A stretch of DNA of 39,067 nucleotides from Cypionkella sp. (lineage in GTDB: Bacteria > Pseudomonadota > Alphaproteobacteria > Rhodobacterales > Rhodobacteraceae). Below, in pieces: positions 30,774-39,067 of the stretch. Position numbers and translations under genes: made by a program. Position 1 is the stretch's first letter. The number at the start of each line of letters is the position of its first letter. Where the stretch lies: positions 1-39,067 of the forward strand of contig JALOTC010000005.1 of assembly GCA_025458085.1 (NCBI GenBank), in the 5' to 3' direction. The notes beneath the pieces are model-generated. The model ran no database searches. It was given only the letters and a program-made list of their open reading frames with translations, and was not told where the DNA came from.

Positions 30774-31433
30774 CTACTGTCCCGGCCCGGCCTCTCCCTT
30801 TAGCCGGGCCGCTGCGGCAGCGCGGAGCTTTTCCGCCCGCGCCCTGCGCCGCTTTTGCCGCAGGTTTTGATAGGCGCCGATCATCGGCAGGCTGATGTAA
30901 TAGCACAGCGTCGCAAAGAACAGGCCGGGCAGGATGCCGCCGACCAGATAGGGCAGGAACAGCCCTTTGTAGAAATGCTTCAGATGCGCCCATTCGATGG
31001 GATCATGGGTAAAGACCGCGACGATATTATCCCAGACCTCGCCCCCGGCAAAGGCGAAGGCGGACAGGATCTGGCTAGCCGGCACTGCATCTACCCCTGT
31101 GCCCAGCATCAGATGGCCGAGTTTCACCGAACCATAGGCGATCAGCGGAAAGGTGATCGGATTGCCGAAGGCTGTCGCGAAAAGCGATGCGATCACATTC
31201 CCGCGCATCAGCCACGCCAAGCCCGCCGAAAGGAAGAAATGAAACCCGAACAGCGGCGTGAAGGAAGCAAACACCCCCGCCCAGATACCCCGCGCGATTC
31301 TGTGGGGCGGATCAGGCAGACGGGTCAGGCGATGCCAGATGTAGTTTCCCGCCCGCATCCAGCCGCCCTTTGGGTAGAAAAAGGCCTTGGCCTTTTCGAA
31401 AAAGCTAAGCTTGTTGCGGCGCCTGAATACCAC
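30774..31433 (-). CDS. DUF2062 family membrane protein
   Basis: IARGIWAGVFASFTPLFGFHFFLSAGLAWLMRGNVIASLFATAFGNPITFPLIAYGSVKLG. Confidence 0.85.
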   Translation of the reverse strand: MVFRRRNKLSFFEKAKAFFYPKGGWMRAGNYIWHRLTRLPDPPHRIARGIWAGVFASFTPLFGFHFFLSAGLAWLMRGNVIASLFATAFGNPITFPLIAYGSVKLGHLMLGTGVDAVPASQILSAFAFAGGEVWDNIVAVFTHDPIEWAHLKHFYKGLFLPYLVGGILPGLFFATLCYYISLPMIGAYQNLRQKRRRARAEKLRAAAAARLKGEAGPGQ

Positions 31434-31479
31434 CCCTGCCCCTTTGCCCGTCTGTCATCCAAGGTGCGCAGGCGCAACC

Positions 31480-33442
31480 TCAGGGTTTGCGTGACAGGTT
31501 GCGATGCCGCGAGACCTGAGCCACATCCGTTTCGGCCTCTAGCGCCGTCATGACCATGTGCAGATGTTCCACATCGCGCAGGTCCACATCCACCAACAGC
31601 CTGTAGAAATCAGGCTTGCGGTCGGTGAAAGTCAGATCCGAGATATTGGCCTTCTGCTCGCCAATCAAGGTGCAGATCCGCCCCAACACGCCTGCGTCAT
31701 TGGCAATGGTCAAATCGATCGACACGGTATTGACCGCCGCATGCCGCCCGCTATGCCAGGACAGGTCAACCCAGCGTTCGGTCTGATCCTCAAATTCGGC
31801 CAGAGCGGGGCAGTCGATGCTATGCGCGACGATCCCCTTGCCGCGATAGGTGATGCCCACAATGCGCTCGCCCGGAAGGGGTTGGCAACAGGGCGCACGG
31901 CGGAAGGCTTGGTCGTCCGACAGGCCCACGACAGGGCGCGCGCTATCCACCTCGGGCAGGGTCGCGCGCGCCAGTTCGGGGTAAAGCGTTTCCACCACGC
32001 GGCGCGCGGCGATTTCGGCACTGCCAAGGCGGGCCAAAAGTTCCGTCTCATCGCCGAGGCCCAGCATCTTGGCTGCTGTTCGCAAGGCCTTGTCCGTCGC
32101 CTTTTTGCCTACATGGTCAAAGGCTGCGCGGGCAAGTTCCTGGCCCAGTTTCACGAACCGCCCCCGGTCTTCTTCGCGCAAGGATCTGCGGATCGCGGCC
32201 TTGGCCCGGCCCGTGGTGACAATGTCGATCCAGCTTGATTGCGGCAACTGCCCTTCGGCGGTGATGATTTCCACCGATTGCCCATTCTTCAGCCGCGTCC
32301 ACAACGGCACACGAATGCCGTCAACCTTTGCCGAAACCGTGGAATTCCCGATTCGGGTATGGATCGCATAGGCAAAATCCAAAGGTGTCGCGCCACGCGG
32401 CAACTGGATCACATCCCCCTTGGGCGTGAAGCAGAACACCTGATCCGAATACATCTCAAGCTTCACATGCTCGAGGAATTCGTCATGGTCGCCTTCGTCC
32501 AAGCGTTCGGTCAGGCTGGCCACCCACCGCGCCGGGTCCACGGCAAAGGGGTTCTGCGCCCGCACACCTTCGCGATAGGACCAATGCGCCGCCACCCCCG
32601 CCTCGGCCACTTCATGCATCTCGCGCGTGCGGATCTGCACCTCCACCCTTTTGCCATCACGGCCCGAAACCGTGGTGTGGATCGACCGATAGCCGTTCGA
32701 TTTGGGCTGGCTGATGTAATCCTTGAACCGCCCCGGCACCGCGCGCCAGGGCTTTTTCGCGCGGCCATAGACCGTCGCTTCGATTCCCACCTTATCTAAC
32801 TCGTGGCGGATATCGGCAGTGATCTTGTGGACCACATCCCCCGATTCGCGCTGTAGCGTCAGGAAGCGGCGGATGATGGAATTGCGCGCCTCGGGGTTCA
32901 GAACCTTGAAGGCAAGGTCCTCCAACTCCTCGCGCATCCATTGCATACCCATCCGCCGTCTCGCGCGCTTTTTGGGCCTGTTTCTCCGCGCGCATGCTCT
33001 TGATCGTGCGCATGTTGTGCAGACGGTCCGCCAGTTTCACAAGGATCACCCGCAGGTCCTTGGACATGGCGATAAACAGCTTGCGGAAATTTTCGGCCTG
33101 CTGGCTTTCGGTCGATGAAAGCTGAAGGTTGGTCAGCTTTGTCACCCCATCGACAAGCTCAGCCACCTCGGTCCCGAACTTGTCCACGATATCGGTATAG
33201 GTCGATCGGGTATCTTCGATCGTGTCGTGCAGCAGCGCCGTCACGATCGTTGCATCATCCAACCGCTGTTCGGTCAAAATCGCTGCAACAGCAACAGGAT
33301 GCGTGAAATACGGCTCGCCCGATTTGCGGAACTGGCCATCATGCATCGCCATGCCATAGGCATAGGCACGGCGGATCAGATCGGCATTGGTGCGCGGGTT
33401 GTAATTCCGGACAAGGGCGATCAGGTCTTCGACGTCGATCAT
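31480..33442 (-). pseudogene. rsh: Bifunctional (p)ppGpp synthetase/hydrolase (RelA/SpoT homologue), frame disrupted between hydrolase and synthetase domains
   Basis: N-part 32792-33442 (HD hydrolase: HDTIEDT, KLADRLHNMRTIKSMRAEKQAQKARET), C-part 31480-32952 (GMQWMREELEDLAFKVLNPEARNSIIRRF..., TGS and ACT domains); break near 32957. Confidence 0.9.
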
Positions 33443-33466
33443 ATGCGCCCTTGGCCGACCCCGTCC

Positions 33467-33820
33467 TTACTGCTCGCCCTGCGCTTCCATCAGCGCGCGG
33501 AGCAGTTTTTCTTCCGACATATCGTCCTGCATCGGGCGGTCAATCTCGCCCGACATCAGAAGCGCCATCTGGTCATCTTCCGGCTCATCCACCTCGATCT
33601 GGGTCTGATGGCTTTCGATCAGCCGCTCGCGCAGGCCCTCTGCCGATTGGGTTTCTTCCGCAATCTCGCGCAGCGACACGACAGGGTTCTTGTCGTTGTC
33701 GCGCTCCACCGTTAGCGGCGCACCGGCGGCAATCTCGCGCGCCCGATGGGCAGCCAGCATCACAAGCTCGAACCGGTTCGGAACCTTGTCAACGCAATCT
33801 TCGACCGTCACGCGGGCCAT
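33467..33820 (-). CDS. rpoZ: RNA polymerase omega subunit
   Basis: [35 protein letters not shown]. Confidence 0.95.
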   Translation of the reverse strand: MARVTVEDCVDKVPNRFELVMLAAHRAREIAAGAPLTVERDNDKNPVVSLREIAEETQSAEGLRERLIESHQTQIEVDEPEDDQMALLMSGEIDRPMQDDMSEEKLLRALMEAQGEQ

Positions 33821-33895
33821 GGGGAACTCCAGTCACTGCTGTGGGCATGGGAACCGCCTAGATACGCGTGATGTCGGGGCTTGACAACCCCTGTC

Positions 33896-34480
33896 TCAGC
33901 CGATCCGCCGCACCTCTGCCAGATCTGCAGCAGGCAACGCATCCCGCATCTCGCGCACGGTCTGGCCAAGGATCGGATGGCGCCAGTCTGGGGCCACTTC
34001 GGCCAGAGGCACCAGCACAAAGGCCCGATCCTGCATCCGCGGGTGGGGCAGGATCAGGCGATCGGGGGTAAGCTGCGCCTGATCTTCAGGCGAAAGGCTC
34101 CGCCAACGCGTCTGTTCCCCTGCATCGGGCAAGACCAGATCGCCCACCGCTAACAGATCAAGGTCAAGTGTGCGCGGCCCCCATCGCCTGTCGCGCCGCC
34201 GCCCGAAGGCCGCCTCGACATCATGCAAAGCGGAAAGCACGGTCTGTGCGCTCATTTCGGGCGCAGCAGACAGACACGCCGCGCCATTCACATAGTCTGG
34301 CCCCGACCCAGCAGGGAACGCGGGCGTTCGATAAAATGCGCTCTGCGCCACATACCGCAAACCTTTTTGCGTAAGCGCCTGCACAGCCGCACCCATAACC
34401 TCCAGCGGGGCCAGATCGCCCACTGGCTGATTGCCGCCGAAGGCAATAAGGAAAAGACGGTCAGGACTGGGCTTGGGCAT
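33896..34480 (-). CDS. folK: 2-amino-4-hydroxy-6-hydroxymethyldihydropteridine pyrophosphokinase
   Basis: FGRRRDRRWGPRTLDLDLLAVGDLVLPD; LILPHPRMQDRAFVLVPLAEVAPDW. Confidence 0.93.
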   Translation of the reverse strand: MPKPSPDRLFLIAFGGNQPVGDLAPLEVMGAAVQALTQKGLRYVAQSAFYRTPAFPAGSGPDYVNGAACLSAAPEMSAQTVLSALHDVEAAFGRRRDRRWGPRTLDLDLLAVGDLVLPDAGEQTRWRSLSPEDQAQLTPDRLILPHPRMQDRAFVLVPLAEVAPDWRHPILGQTVREMRDALPAADLAEVRRIG

Positions 34481-34642
34481 GATTAGGTCCGGAAAACATG
34501 GCTATGCTTCGGTATAGAGGCGCTTGTTACACAACCCTAGGGCGGCTAGCTCTAGCGATGAGAGACGCGATAAGCGCGCTGCCCGAAGCAACCTGAGCGT
34601 TTTGGTTTTCTATCTGACAAAGTTATTTAGGGAAACGTGGCA

Positions 34643-35221
34643 ATGTTTTACAAAGACGAACGGCTTGCGCTTTTTATCGACGGATCGAACCTTTACGCTG
34701 CCGCGAAAGCCCTTGGGTTTGACATCGACTACAAACTTTTGCGGCAGGAATTCATGCGCCGGGGCAAACTCCTGCGCGCGTTCTACTACACCGCGCTGTT
34801 GGAGAACGACGAATATTCCCCCATCCGCCCGCTGGTTGATTGGCTGCATTACAACGGCTTCACCATGCGCACCAAGCCCGCCAAGGAATATACCGACAGC
34901 CAAGGCCGCCGAAAGGTGAAGGGCAACATGGATATCGAACTGGCAGTTGATGCCATGGAACTGGCCGCCCGCGTCGATCATATCGTCCTGTTTTCAGGCG
35001 ATGGGGATTTCCGCCCCCTGCTCGAAAGCCTGCAGCGTCAGGGCGTGCGCGTTTCGGTCGTCTCGACCATCCGCAGCCAGCCGCCGATGATTTCCGATGA
35101 ACTGCGCCGTCAGGCCGACAATTTCATCGAATTGGATGAGTTGCGCGATGTGATCGGCCGCCCCCCGCGCGACCCTCGCCCCCTTACGGAACGCGAAGAT
35201 ACAGCCATCGGCGCGAAATAA
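34643..35221 (+). CDS. NYN-domain (LabA/DUF88-like) protein, putative nuclease
   Basis: LALFIDGSNLYAAAKALGFDIDY; MDIELAVDAMELAARVDHIVLFSGDGDFRPLLESLQRQGVRVSVVS. Confidence 0.88.
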   Translation: MFYKDERLALFIDGSNLYAAAKALGFDIDYKLLRQEFMRRGKLLRAFYYTALLENDEYSPIRPLVDWLHYNGFTMRTKPAKEYTDSQGRRKVKGNMDIELAVDAMELAARVDHIVLFSGDGDFRPLLESLQRQGVRVSVVSTIRSQPPMISDELRRQADNFIELDELRDVIGRPPRDPRPLTEREDTAIGAK

Positions 35222-35440
35222 GGGAACTGGCCCTGACAGCACTGGCCTGAACTGTGGCTGATCCCATGTTCGGCCCGCTTCCCCACAGCTCTTTGGGAGA
35301 GTGGGCTTGATGAGGGGGCAAAAGGCTTTGCAACTCGCAAGAAAAGGTGACCGGATCGTAGCACCCTCCCGTGCCTTTTCTTTTGCATCGGCTTTGCTGA
35401 TCGGATAGCCGGCAGGTCGTTTTGGTAGCGGGACAGGCAG

Positions 35441-35875
35441 ATGGAAAGCGTGACCCTTCCCGGTTTGTTCATCGCTGCCTTTTTGGCAGCAACGCCGGTC
35501 CCCTTTCAGTCAGAGGTGGTCTTTCTCGCGCTCCTTGCCACTGGCGCAGCAGAGGTCTGGGCGCTTGTGGCCGTGGCCTCAGCCGGAAACATTCTCGGCT
35601 CCTGTCTGACCTATGCGGTGGGTCGCGGCTTGGGCGGTGCCCGTGCCGCGCGCTGGTTCCCGATCAAACCCGCGCAGATGGCAAAAGCAGAGGCGTGGTT
35701 TCAACGATGGGGGGTCTGGTCGCTTTTGGTCAGTTGGCTGCCGGGGGGCGATATCCTTGTGGCGCTGGCGGGCCTGTGGCGGGTGCCACTGCCAGTCTTC
35801 CTCGTGCTGATCACCATCGCAAAGACACTAAGGTACGCAGCGGTGGCACTCCTCGGGCTTGGCATCTTCGGCTGA
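35441..35875 (+). CDS. YqaA-like (SNARE-associated/DedA-type) small membrane protein
   Basis: [55 protein letters not shown]; three to four TM segments. Confidence 0.75.
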   Translation: MESVTLPGLFIAAFLAATPVPFQSEVVFLALLATGAAEVWALVAVASAGNILGSCLTYAVGRGLGGARAARWFPIKPAQMAKAEAWFQRWGVWSLLVSWLPGGDILVALAGLWRVPLPVFLVLITIAKTLRYAAVALLGLGIFG

Positions 35876-35967
35876 TCTGTCACACTTGGCCAAAGGGCGC
35901 CCCGCAAGGGGGTTTACGACCCCGCCTGCACAGCCTAGCTCTCGACCATCCGACGAAAGGCCACGCC

Positions 35968-36921
35968 ATGACGAACCGCCCGCCGCTAACCCTCTACCTC
36001 GCCGCCCCGCGCGGCTTTTGCGCGGGCGTCGACCGGGCGATCAAGATCGTTGAAATGGCGCTTCAGAAATGGGGCGCCCCCGTCTATGTGCGGCACGAAA
36101 TCGTGCATAACAAATTCGTCGTCGATGGCCTGCGCGCCCAAGGCGCGGTCTTTGTCGAAGAGCTGGATGAATGCCCCCCCGACCGCCCCGTGGTCTTTTC
36201 CGCCCACGGCGTGCCAAAGGCCGTTCCGGCCGAGGCCGCGCGCCGCGAAATGATCGCCGTCGATGCCACCTGCCCCTTGGTGACCAAGGTGCATAACGAA
36301 GCCGCGCGCCACCACGAAAACGGCCTGCAACTCATCATGATCGGGCACGAAGGCCACCCCGAGACCGTGGGCACGATGGGCCAGCTTCCGCCGGGAGAGG
36401 TGCTTCTGGTCGAAACGGTCGAGGATGTGGCCAAGCTACAGGTCCGCGATCCGGCAAAACTGGCCTTCATCACGCAGACCACGCTTTCGGTCGATGACAC
36501 CGCCGAAATCGCCGCCGCGCTTCAGGCCCGCTTCCCGGCAATCCTTGCGCCCGCGCATGACGACATCTGCTATGCCACCACCAACCGCCAAATGGCGGTG
36601 AAGGCGATGGCCCCCAAGATCGACGCCCTTTTGGTGATCGGCGCGCCCAATTCCTCCAATTCCAAACGCTTGGTCGAAGTGGGCCGCACCGCAGGCTGCG
36701 CCTATGCCCAACTGATCCAACGCGCGACCGATATCGACTGGCGCGCGCTCGAAGGCATCCGCGCCATCGGCATTACCGCCGGGGCCAGCGCGCCCGAAGT
36801 GCTGGTGAACGAAGTGATCGATGCCTTCCGCGACAGGTTTGAAACAAGCGTCGAAATGGTGGAAACCGCCGTCGAAAACGTCGAATTCAAAGTGCCGCGC
36901 ATCCTGCGCGAACCGGCCTAA
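35968..36921 (+). CDS. ispH: 4-hydroxy-3-methylbut-2-enyl diphosphate reductase
   Basis: [70 protein letters not shown] at 35968. Confidence 0.96.
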   Translation: MTNRPPLTLYLAAPRGFCAGVDRAIKIVEMALQKWGAPVYVRHEIVHNKFVVDGLRAQGAVFVEELDECPPDRPVVFSAHGVPKAVPAEAARREMIAVDATCPLVTKVHNEAARHHENGLQLIMIGHEGHPETVGTMGQLPPGEVLLVETVEDVAKLQVRDPAKLAFITQTTLSVDDTAEIAAALQARFPAILAPAHDDICYATTNRQMAVKAMAPKIDALLVIGAPNSSNSKRLVEVGRTAGCAYAQLIQRATDIDWRALEGIRAIGITAGASAPEVLVNEVIDAFRDRFETSVEMVETAVENVEFKVPRILREPA

Positions 36922-36962
36922 GACCCTGCGGCACGCGGAACGCCAAAAAGGAAAGCCCTCTC

Positions 36963-37421
36963 GTGCAGTCCATCCCAAAATCCGCCCTTCTCCTTGGCCT
37001 TGCCGGGCTGATCCCCTTTGTCTGGGGGGCGGCCACCGCACTGTCGCCCGCGCTGTCGGGCTGGGGCGTGCAGTTCATGGCCCCCCTTTTCCTTGGCACC
37101 TATGTCAGCCTGACCTACGGAACCATCATCCTGTCCTTCATGTCGGGCGTGCTTTGGGGCTTTGCGACCCGGATGGAAGGGGCGCAGGCGGCCATTGGCT
37201 ACGCCCTCTCGGTCATTCCCGCGCTTTGGGCCTTTTTCATGGTGAATGGCGACCCAACCAATGCCGCAATCAACCTTGCCGCGGGCTTCGTGGGGCTTTT
37301 GCTGCTTGATTGGCATTTCTGGCAGTTGGGCGCTGCCCCCGCATGGTGGCTGCGCCTGCGCCTTGTGCTGACGGGCGGGGTGCTGGCCTGCCTCTCCGTT
37401 CCCATCCTCTGGGGCGTCTGA
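36963..37421 (+). CDS. DUF3429 family membrane protein
   Basis: LLGLAGLIPFVWGA...YGTIILSFMSGVLWGFATRMEG...YALSVIPALWAF; GTG start. Confidence 0.8.
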   Translation: MQSIPKSALLLGLAGLIPFVWGAATALSPALSGWGVQFMAPLFLGTYVSLTYGTIILSFMSGVLWGFATRMEGAQAAIGYALSVIPALWAFFMVNGDPTNAAINLAAGFVGLLLLDWHFWQLGAAPAWWLRLRLVLTGGVLACLSVPILWGV

Positions 37422-38548
37422 TTACTGCAAATCGCCAAAGGCCGCTTGCATCCGCGCGACCGCCTCCTCCACCCGCGCGCGCGGCGTAGCAAGGTTGAAC
37501 CGCAGAAAGCTTTCGCCGCCCTTCCCAAACGTCTCGCCATGATTGGCGCAGATCGCGGCGCCTTTCTCTACCCGTGCCTTGAATTCCTCGCCTCCAACGG
37601 CATCGAGGCAAGGCCCGGAATGGCCGCAATCCCCGCATCAAAAATCTTGCGGTTCCCGTCGAGGTATAGGTTCAGCGCATCCACCCACGCCGCCCCCTCG
37701 GGCGAATAGGCCGCCTGCACCATATGCAGGCCAAAGGTATTGGGCGAAATGCCCAAGGCCATCATCTTGGTGCCAAAGGCCGCGCGCAGCGCATCATCCG
37801 CGATGATGACATTTCCCGTATGCGCCCCCGCGATGTTAAAGGTCTTGGTTGCCGCCGTCATCATCACCAAACGATCAGCGATATCGGGGGCAACATTGGC
37901 CATGATGTGATGGGTCTGCCCCGGCATCACAAGGTCATGGTGAATCTCGTCAGAGACGAGGATCAGATCATGCCGCTTGCAGAAATCGGCCACACCGCGC
38001 AACTCTGCCTCGCTCCAGACGCGCCCGCCGGGGTTATGCGGGGAACACAGGATCAGCATCCGCTCTCCCCCCGTCATCTGCCCATCCCAAGCGTCGAAGT
38101 CCATCTCATACCGCCCGGCCACCTGCTTCAGCGGGCATTCCACCACCCTCCGCCCGGCGGCCCGGATGGTGCGGGCAAAGGCATGGTAAACGGGCGTCAT
38201 CAGCACCACGCCATCACCGGGCTTGGTAAAGGCATCCACCACCAGCCCCGTGCCATTCACCAGCCCATGCGTCGTAAAGATATGCGCCGGGTTGATCTGC
38301 CAACCGTGCCGCGTCTCCATCCACCAGCGGATCGCCTCCAGATAGGCGGCATCATCGCCGTAATAGCCATAGATGCCATGCGCCGCCACCCGCTCTACCG
38401 CCGCCTGCACACAGGCCGGGGGGCGAAAGTCCATATCCGCCACCCACATGGCAATGCCCCGCTCGGCTGGCACGCCGTAAAGCCGTTCCATCATGTCCCA
38501 TTTCACGGAATGGGTGCCGAAACGGTTGATCTCTTCGTCGAAGTTCAT
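37422..38548 (-). pseudogene. MalY/PatB-type aminotransferase/cystathionine beta-lyase, frame disrupted near C-terminus
   Basis: N-part MNFDEEINRFGTHSVKWDMMERLYGVPAERGIAMWVADMDFRPP...SMPLEA; C-part in another frame EEFKARVEKGAAICANHGETFGKGGESFLRFNLATPRARVEEAVARMQAAFGDLQ* ending at 37422. Confidence 0.88.
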
Positions 38549-38725
38549 GCCACACCTGTTGCAGGAAAAGATGATTTTCCCAAATTTTTTATCACAACCG
38601 GAATAACTGTCCAACATATAAATTGTATTCAGAACATCATTCCGCAATGCTCTGAGCCTCAGCCCAACCACAGCCCCAGACCGCCGCCCTTGCGCAAACG
38701 CCCCTCGCGCCGTATTTCTGGCCCC

Positions 38726-39067
38726 ATGATCCGCCCCATCCTGATCCATCCCGATCCGCGCCTCAAGAAGCCATGCGAAACCGTGGCCGATTTCGGCCCC
38801 GCGCTGCGTCAATTGTCCGAGGATATGCTGGAAACCATGTACGACGCCCCCGGCATCGGCCTTGCCGCGCCGCAGATTGGCGTCATGCAGCGCGTGCTGG
38901 TCATGGATTGCATCAAGGACGGCCCGCCCCGCCCGATGGTCATGGTCAACCCCAGCATCACCTGGGCATCAGAGGACCTCTCGGTCTATGAGGAAGGTTG
39001 CCTGTCGATCCCCGACCAATATGCCGAGGTGAAACGCCCCGCCCTTGTCCGCGTCGCATGGCAAGAC
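38726..39067 (+). CDS. def: Peptide deformylase, partial (C-terminus outside window)
   Basis: MIRPILIHPDPRLKKPCETV...APGIGLAAPQIGVMQRVLVMD...EEGCLSIPDQYAEV; open to window end. Confidence 0.93.
   Translation, partial: MIRPILIHPDPRLKKPCETVADFGPALRQLSEDMLETMYDAPGIGLAAPQIGVMQRVLVMDCIKDGPPRPMVMVNPSITWASEDLSVYEEGCLSIPDQYAEVKRPALVRVAWQD

Noticed and set aside
32792-33442. Programmed frameshifting or ribosomal bypassing in rsh
   Set aside because: The conserved YAPLA-containing block is absent from the DNA, so no translational recoding at this site could restore a normal protein; bypassing would require extra, not missing, nucleotides.
34643-35221. NYN-domain protein as a defence or RNA-decay novelty
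   Set aside because: Single LabA/DUF88-like gene next to folK/rpoZ without defence partners; looks like a core housekeeping-type gene.
35422-35967. N-terminal extension of the ispH ORF
   Set aside because: Upstream 182 codons overlap the yqaA-like gene out of frame; IspH homology starts at [20 protein letters not shown] (35968).

Overview
Chromosomal segment from an alphaproteobacterium, most likely Rhodobacteraceae, GC-rich and densely coding. I see no phage, transposase, CRISPR array, rRNA or tRNA that I can support. Main modules: (1) the left end (1-6024) is a beta-hydroxyaspartate (BHA) cycle locus, bhcA-bhcB-bhcC-bhcD on the minus strand with a divergent IclR regulator bhcR, flanked by a partial GAPDH gene; (2) parC; (3) a PduO-type ATR, etfBA, 3-hydroxybutyryl-CoA dehydrogenase stretch; (4) the alphaproteobacterial chvI-chvG-hprK-rapZ-EIIA(Man)-HPr cluster divergent from pckA; (5) a long acyl-CoA dehydrogenase resembling (2S)-methylsuccinyl-CoA dehydrogenase (mcd) of the ethylmalonyl-CoA pathway; (6) recO-DUF1491-era-rnc-lepB-acpS-pdxJ-DUF2062-rsh-rpoZ-folK; (7) NYN protein, YqaA-like protein, ispH, DUF3429, a MalY/PatB-type aminotransferase and a partial def. 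The most unusual observation is that four well-conserved genes (bhcC, bhcD, rsh, patB-like) each appear to lack one short internal block (about 26 to 81 nt), with the rest of the protein intact. Three of these blocks break the reading frame. This is either a systematic assembly/consensus artefact or real clustered micro-deletion, and read-level checking would decide. I also report regulatory candidates: an operator-like palindrome between bhcA and bhcR, an 11-bp-phased TGTAC array between bhcC and bhcD, tandem CceR-like sites upstream of pckA, nested inverted repeats upstream of mcd, and two copies of a GC-rich intergenic repeat. No clearly new multi-gene system was found. Family assignments come from recalled motifs, not database searches.
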